A stretch of 64,000 nucleotides of DNA. Origin: Streptomyces nymphaeiformis (lineage in GTDB: Bacteria; Actinomycetota; Actinomycetes; Streptomycetales; Streptomycetaceae). The position numbers and the translations under genes were made by a program. This document shows positions 60,198 through 64,000 of the stretch, piece after piece. A model generated the notes under the pieces. It saw only the letters and a program-made list of their open reading frames with translations. It was not told the origin of the DNA and searched no databases. Where the stretch lies: positions 248,001 to 312,000 of the forward strand of contig NZ_JACHJY010000002.1 in NCBI RefSeq assembly GCF_014203895.1, read 5' to 3'. Positions within the stretch are counted from its first letter, which is position 1. Each line of letters begins with the position of its first letter.

Positions 60198-60998
60198 TCA
60201 GGCGGTGAACGAGCCGTGTCTGCCCGCGCCGGACGTGAAGCGGGCCGCGCCCTTGAGGGTCTCGCCGGCCGACAGGGGCACCATGCCGTGGCGGAGTTCG
60301 GCCGCCAGGGCCTCCGGTTCGGGGAGGCCGTGCTGCTCCCGGACGGAGAGACGGTCGTGGCGGAGGCACAGCTGGGGGAAGGCGGCGATCTCCCGGGCGA
60401 GTTCCTCCGCGGCGGAGCGCGCCCGGCCCGGTGGGACGAGGCGGTTGGCGAGCCCGATCTCGTACGCCTCGGCGGCCGGGACCGGTCGGCCGGTCAGGAT
60501 CAGGTCCATGGCACGGCTCTCGCCGATCAGCCGCGGCAGCCGGACCGTGCCTCCGTCGATCAGCGGCACTCCCCAGCGGCGGCAGAACACTCCGAGGACC
60601 GCGTCCTCCTCGACCACGCGCAGATCGCACCACAGGGCCAGTTCGAGGCCGCCGGCCACGGCATGGCCGCTGACGGCCGCGATGACCGGCTTCGTCAGGC
60701 GCAGCCGGGTCGGCCCCATCGGGCCGTCGCCGTCGGGCTCCACCCGGTTCCCGCGCTCGGTGCCGACGGCCTTGAGGTCGGCGCCCGCGCAGAACGTGCC
60801 GCCCTCGCCCCACAGCACCGCGACCGAGGCCTCCTCGTCCGCCTCGAACGCCAGGAATGCGTCGGCGAGTTGACGGGCCGTCGGTCCGTCCACGGCATTG
60901 CGGGCGGCGGGCCGGGACAGGACCACCGTGGTCACGGGCCCGTCGCGCTCGACGCGGACGGCGTCCTGCTCCGGCGGTGTCGCTGATGCATCGGTCAT
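60198..60998 (-). CDS. Enoyl-CoA hydratase/isomerase family protein
   Basis: 266-residue crotonase-fold protein: GTFCAGADLKAVG (oxyanion hole 1 and first catalytic region), GHAVAGGLELALWCDLRV (oxyanion hole 2) and GVPLIDGGTVRLPRLIG. The last stretch carries GVP rather than the Glu expected for hydratase-type catalysis, so it may be an isomerase or have another activity. A region with DGDGPMGPT appears as an insert. It is the likely first gene before the NB-ARC gene. Confidence 0.88.
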   Translation of the reverse strand: MTDASATPPEQDAVRVERDGPVTTVVLSRPAARNAVDGPTARQLADAFLAFEADEEASVAVLWGEGGTFCAGADLKAVGTERGNRVEPDGDGPMGPTRLRLTKPVIAAVSGHAVAGGLELALWCDLRVVEEDAVLGVFCRRWGVPLIDGGTVRLPRLIGESRAMDLILTGRPVPAAEAYEIGLANRLVPPGRARSAAEELAREIAAFPQLCLRHDRLSVREQHGLPEPEALAAELRHGMVPLSAGETLKGAARFTSGAGRHGSFTA

Positions 60999-61046
60999 GG
61001 GGGCATTCTCACGTGACCGCGGTCCGGGGACCAGAGCGGCGATCGG

Positions 61047-61844
61047 TCAGTCGGACGGCGGGGTGAGGACCACGAAGTCGGCGTTCGACGGATCCAGGCA
61101 GACGGCCAGGCGGCCGACCCCCTCCATGTCCTGCGGTCCCATCTGCACCCCGCCGCCGATCGCGGTGATCTTGGTGAGGGTGGCGTCGCAGTCCTCGACG
61201 TCGAAGACGGGGTGCCAGTACGGCCGTCCGCTCGCGAGGGTGAGGGCGTCGGCGGGCACCTGCATGAGACCGCCGTGCATGCGCTCCTGGGGCAGTCCCG
61301 CGGGGGTGATGAGGGTGTAGGTGCCCGTGCCGCCCGGCAGGTCCATGTCGGCGTACTGCCAGCCGAGGACTTCGCCGTAGAACTCCTTCGCGGCCGCCGC
61401 GTCGCTCGTGTACAGCTCGGTCCAGCTCAGCGATCCGGGCTTGTCAGCCAGCTCGAAGCCCTTGGTCTCGCCTGCCTGCCAGACGGCGAACTGTCCCCCC
61501 AGCGGGTCGCTGTACTGGGCCATCCGGCCCTGCTCGCCGAAGCTCCTGGGCGCCACCCGCACCGTGCCGCCGGCGCGCTCCACCGCCCGGGTCGTCTCGT
61601 CCGCGTCGGTGACGGCGTAGTAGATCATCCAGGCCGAGCGGGCCCCCGGCTCGGTGAGCCTGCCGAGCCCGGCGACGATCTTCCCGTCCTTCCGGAACAT
61701 CCCGCCCTCCGCGTCCTGTCCCTCGCCCATGGACTCGTACTCCCAGCCGAACGTACCGCCGTAGAAGGCGGCGGCGGACGGCACGTCGGGGGCGCCGAGG
61801 TCGAGCCAACAGGGGGAGCCCGGTACGAAGGCGGTGGAGAGCAT
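61047..61844 (-). CDS. Two-domain VOC (glyoxalase/bleomycin resistance fold) protein
   Basis: 265 residues containing two VOC modules. The first has GSPCWLDLGAPDVPSAAAFYGGTFGWEYES and DPLGGQFAVWQAG. The second begins PGSLSWTELYTSDAAAAKEFYGEVLGW and ends with AVCLDPSNADFVVL. Metal-ligand positions are partly replaced, as in many Streptomyces VOC proteins of unknown function; binding of a small molecule is more certain than catalysis. ATG 61844 has an AAGGGA site. It is divergent from the sulfatase leader region. Confidence 0.88.
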   Translation of the reverse strand: MLSTAFVPGSPCWLDLGAPDVPSAAAFYGGTFGWEYESMGEGQDAEGGMFRKDGKIVAGLGRLTEPGARSAWMIYYAVTDADETTRAVERAGGTVRVAPRSFGEQGRMAQYSDPLGGQFAVWQAGETKGFELADKPGSLSWTELYTSDAAAAKEFYGEVLGWQYADMDLPGGTGTYTLITPAGLPQERMHGGLMQVPADALTLASGRPYWHPVFDVEDCDATLTKITAIGGGVQMGPQDMEGVGRLAVCLDPSNADFVVLTPPSD

Positions 61845-61979
61845 GACGATTCCCTTTCGCGGTCCTGTACGCCTCAGCCTCGCACCGGGCACCGCCTCCC
61901 GCCCGTCGGAGACACGGCCGTCCGCCATTTCATCCGCCGTACATGGAACCGCGGAACCACTCCGCATACTGTCGTGCAC

Positions 61980-62066
61980 ATGGCAGCAGGAATCCTCACT
62001 GCGCGCCGCCACGTCGACCAAGGGCACCTGGCGAGCGCCCTGTGTACGGTCGCCCCGGCGCGCTGA
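61980..62066 (+). CDS. Sulfur-type leader peptide upstream of sulfatase
   Basis: 28-codon frame MAAGILTARRHVDQGHLASALC followed by TVAPAR. The ARRHVD...SALC pattern is that of the short actinobacterial leader peptides found upstream of cysteine and sulfur-assimilation genes, where Cys codon reading is thought to control downstream expression. The TGT (Cys) codon is near the end. CATACT 10 bases before the ATG suggests a nearly leaderless transcript. GGCGCG / CGCGCC (62057-62062, 62068-62073) pairs around the stop codon. It is 145 bases before the sulfatase gene and likely a sulfur-responsive switch. Confidence 0.65.
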   Translation: MAAGILTARRHVDQGHLASALCTVAPAR

Positions 62067-62211
62067 ACGCGCCCCTTCCCCCACGGGATCCCCACCTGGC
62101 GCCCCCGCCCGACTCCCGTCTCTTCCCCTCCCCACGGCGGCCCGACGGCACGTTCCCCGTGCCTCCGTCCGTCGTGCCCCCAGTGCAACCGCACCCAGAG
62201 GAACGGACATC

Positions 62212-63615
62212 ATGAGCGAGAACCGACGCCCGCAGGTGAGCCGACGAGGCTTCCTCGGCGGCGCCGCCGCCGTCGCGGCCGCGACCGCCGTACCCGCACT
62301 CGGACAGATCGCCGGCGCGGGCCCCGCCGCTGCCGCCGGCCGGCCGAACATCCTGCTGATCGTCACCGACGACCAGCCCAAGCACACCGAATGGGCCCTG
62401 CCCAAGACCGTCGCCTGGCTCGCCGACCAGGGCGTGAAGTTCACCAACGGCCACGTCACCACCCCGCTGTGCGCGCCCTCGCGTTCCAGCGTGTTCTCCG
62501 GCCGTCACGCCCACCACCACGGCGTGCGCAACAACAAGGCCTCGTACGCGCTCGACCAGAGCACCACCGTGCAGAAGTACCTCAAGCAGGCCGGCTACCG
62601 CACCGGCCTGTTCGGCAAGTACCTCAACTCCTGGACCCTGGCGGACAACCCGCCGCACTTCGAGGAGTTCGCCCTCCTCCAGCCCGCGTACGTCGACGCC
62701 CAGTGGAACGTCAACGGCACCGTCCAGACGATCAACGGCTACACGACCACCATCGTCAAGAACCGCACCCTGGACTTCCTCGACAAGGCCGCCACCGACA
62801 CCCGGCCCTGGTTCGCGTACGTCACCCCTTACGCCTCCCACGGGCCCCGCACCCCCGAGGCGAAGTACGCCGGCACGCCCGTGCCCGACTGGAACGGCCG
62901 CCCCTCGGTCCCCGAGAACGACCGCAGCGACAAGCCGGCGTACATCAAGAACGCCACCGGCACCCTCGCCGACGGCCAGACCATCCGTGCCGAGCAGCTG
63001 CGCACCCTGCTCTCCGTCGACGACGCCGTCCAGGCGTTCAAGGACAAGCTCCAGGCCCTGGGGCAGCTGGACAACACCCTCGTCATCTACATCGGCGACA
63101 ACGGCTTCAGCTGGGGCGACCACGGCTGGACGGCCAAGTCGGTGCCCTACCGCCCCGCGCACGAGGTGCCGTTCTACCTCTCCTGGCCGGCCGGCGGGCT
63201 CGGCGCGGGAACCCAGGACAACCGCATCGTCGCCAACATCGACATCGCGCCGACCGTCCTCGACGCGGCCGGCATCACCCCGGACGCCGCGCAGGACGGC
63301 CGCTCCCTGCTCTCCGGATACAGCCGCGACCACCTCCTGGTGGAGTGGTGGAAGCAGGGCACCGGCACCGGTGGCGCACCCACCTGGTCCTCGTACGTCG
63401 CCAAGGACAAGCAGTACACGGAGTACTACGACCTCACGACCGACGGGAACGGCACGGTGTCCGGCACCGGGCAGGTGAAGTTCCGTGAGTACTACGACCT
63501 CGTGAACGACCCGTACCAGCTGACCAACAAGCTCTACCAGGCCACACCGGCCGACGAGCAAGCCCTCGGCATTCCCGCCCTGGCCGCGCAGCTCGCCGCC
63601 GACCGCGTGGCCTGA
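62212..63615 (+). CDS. Tat-exported arylsulfatase-like sulfatase
   Basis: 467 residues. A Tat signal (SRRGFLGGAAAVAAATAVPALG) leads to GRPNILLIVTDDQPKH, the metal-binding DD site. The formylglycine motif CAPSRSSVFSGRHA (CxPSR) has the modifiable cysteine. Later YIGDNGFSWGDHGW supplies further metal ligands and SSYVAKDKQYTEYYDL the C-terminal domain. It hydrolyses a sulfate ester outside the cell. The gene for the formylglycine-generating enzyme follows at 63699, so both activation and catalysis are encoded here. GAGGAACG precedes ATG 62212. Confidence 0.93.
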   Translation: MSENRRPQVSRRGFLGGAAAVAAATAVPALGQIAGAGPAAAAGRPNILLIVTDDQPKHTEWALPKTVAWLADQGVKFTNGHVTTPLCAPSRSSVFSGRHAHHHGVRNNKASYALDQSTTVQKYLKQAGYRTGLFGKYLNSWTLADNPPHFEEFALLQPAYVDAQWNVNGTVQTINGYTTTIVKNRTLDFLDKAATDTRPWFAYVTPYASHGPRTPEAKYAGTPVPDWNGRPSVPENDRSDKPAYIKNATGTLADGQTIRAEQLRTLLSVDDAVQAFKDKLQALGQLDNTLVIYIGDNGFSWGDHGWTAKSVPYRPAHEVPFYLSWPAGGLGAGTQDNRIVANIDIAPTVLDAAGITPDAAQDGRSLLSGYSRDHLLVEWWKQGTGTGGAPTWSSYVAKDKQYTEYYDLTTDGNGTVSGTGQVKFREYYDLVNDPYQLTNKLYQATPADEQALGIPALAAQLAADRVA

Positions 63616-63634
63616 CCCGCGCCACAGCACTGCC

Positions 63635-63668
63635 GGCCGGCCCCGCGCCGCCACGCCCGGGGCCGGCC
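63635..63668 (+). terminator. Hairpin between sulfatase and formylglycine-generating enzyme genes
   Basis: 11-bp stem GGCCGGCCCCG / CGGGGCCGGCC with a 12-base loop, between the sulfatase stop (63615) and the next start (63699). It may reduce read-through or stabilise the upstream mRNA. Confidence 0.6.
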
Positions 63669-63698
63669 GCCCATCCTTCCGATTCCGCCGGAGTCGTC

Positions 63699-64000
63699 AT
63701 GCCCGAATGCTGCACCCCAGGTCACGCCCACCTCCCCGTCCTGACCCTCGCCCCGTCCCGCCCTCCGGCCCGACCCTCCAGAGCGGTCCGGCAGCTGCTC
63801 TCCCTGCCCGGAGGGCGCTTCCTGATGGGCACCGACGACCCGGACGGCTTTCCCGCCGACGCCGAGGGCCCGGTCCGCGAGGTGGCCGTGGAACCCTTCC
63901 GCATCGCGGCCACGACGGTGACGAACGCGCAGTTCGCCACCTTCGTCAAAGCCACCGGACACGTCACCGACGCCGAGCGCTTCGGCTTCTCCTTCACCTT
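63699..64000 (+). CDS. Formylglycine-generating enzyme (SUMF1-like), C-terminus cut by window edge
   Basis: First 100 residues of a SUMF1/EgtB-type protein: LLSLPGGRFLMGTDDPDGFPADAEGPVREVAVEPFRIAATTVTNAQFATFVKATGH-like pattern (given in parts: GGRFLMGTDD, GPVREVAVEPF, VTNAQFATFV). This family oxidises the sulfatase cysteine to formylglycine. An N-terminal CCTPGH segment precedes the domain. CGGAG lies 7 bases before ATG 63699. The active-site cysteines lie beyond the window. Pairing with the sulfatase supports the call. Confidence 0.9.
   Translation, partial: MPECCTPGHAHLPVLTLAPSRPPARPSRAVRQLLSLPGGRFLMGTDDPDGFPADAEGPVREVAVEPFRIAATTVTNAQFATFVKATGHVTDAERFGFSFT

Overview
The window reads as chromosomal DNA of a Streptomyces or a very close relative. 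It is about 70 percent G+C, with GGAGG-type ribosome binding sites, many 4-base stop/start overlaps and frequent GTG or TTG starts. It carries a whiE-type spore-pigment polyketide cluster, two conservons (cvn operons), several Tat-dependent exported proteins, and rare TTA leucine codons in only two of the genes I scanned. I found no tRNA, rRNA, CRISPR array, transposase or prophage gene.

Layout. 1-6.4 kb: 5'-complete amidohydrolase (cut by the window edge), a phosphotransferase, a sugar ABC importer operon (binding protein, ATPase, permease, small membrane protein) and an SRPBCC protein. 6.4-8.1 kb: an Lrp/AsnC regulator and an auxiliary-type tryptophanyl-tRNA synthetase, preceded by a Trp-Trp leader peptide and a complete attenuator. 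8.2-13.6 kb (minus): conservon 1 (cvnA-B-C-D, a CYP157-type P450 and a CYP154-type P450). 13.6-16.6 kb: membrane Ser/Thr kinase and LuxR-type regulator. 16.8-20.2 kb: a compact lanthipeptide locus with a small exported peptide gene, a class IV-type LanL synthetase and a 41-residue candidate precursor. 20.3-33.1 kb: housekeeping and accessory genes, including a DUF190 protein, a methyltransferase, a possibly decayed XRE/cupin regulator, a bacterial nitric oxide synthase, two DUF4139 (MuiA-like) proteins, a TerD-domain protein, a GH89 glycosidase, an alpha/beta hydrolase and CbiZ. 33.2-41.5 kb: spore-pigment type II PKS cluster (hydroxylase divergent from SchA/CurD-like protein, cupin, KS, CLF, ACP, aromatase, cyclase) plus an O-methyltransferase. 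41.5-43.5 kb: two exported proteins. 43.8-49.2 kb: conservon 2 (cvnA-B-C-D and a CYP157-type P450) facing a terpene synthase. 49.4-60.2 kb: a PucR-type regulator, a flotillin-like SPFH protein, a 1634-residue coiled-coil AAA ATPase, a zinc-ribbon protein and a convergent NB-ARC/TPR STAND ATPase. 60.2-64 kb: enoyl-CoA hydratase, VOC protein, then a sulfur-type leader peptide, a Tat-exported sulfatase and the start of a formylglycine-generating enzyme.

How genes work together. The clearest functional units are the sugar importer, the attenuated trpS, two G-protein-like conservons each coupled to an ExxR-less P450, the LanL/LanA pair, the whiE-type pigment pathway, the SPFH/giant ATPase/zinc-ribbon trio, and the sulfatase with its activating enzyme. 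The least explained are the lanthipeptide locus (no transporter or protease beside it) and the SPFH/ATPase/zinc-ribbon/STAND neighbourhood.

All calls come from reading translations, motifs and spacing by eye. No alignment or database search was run.
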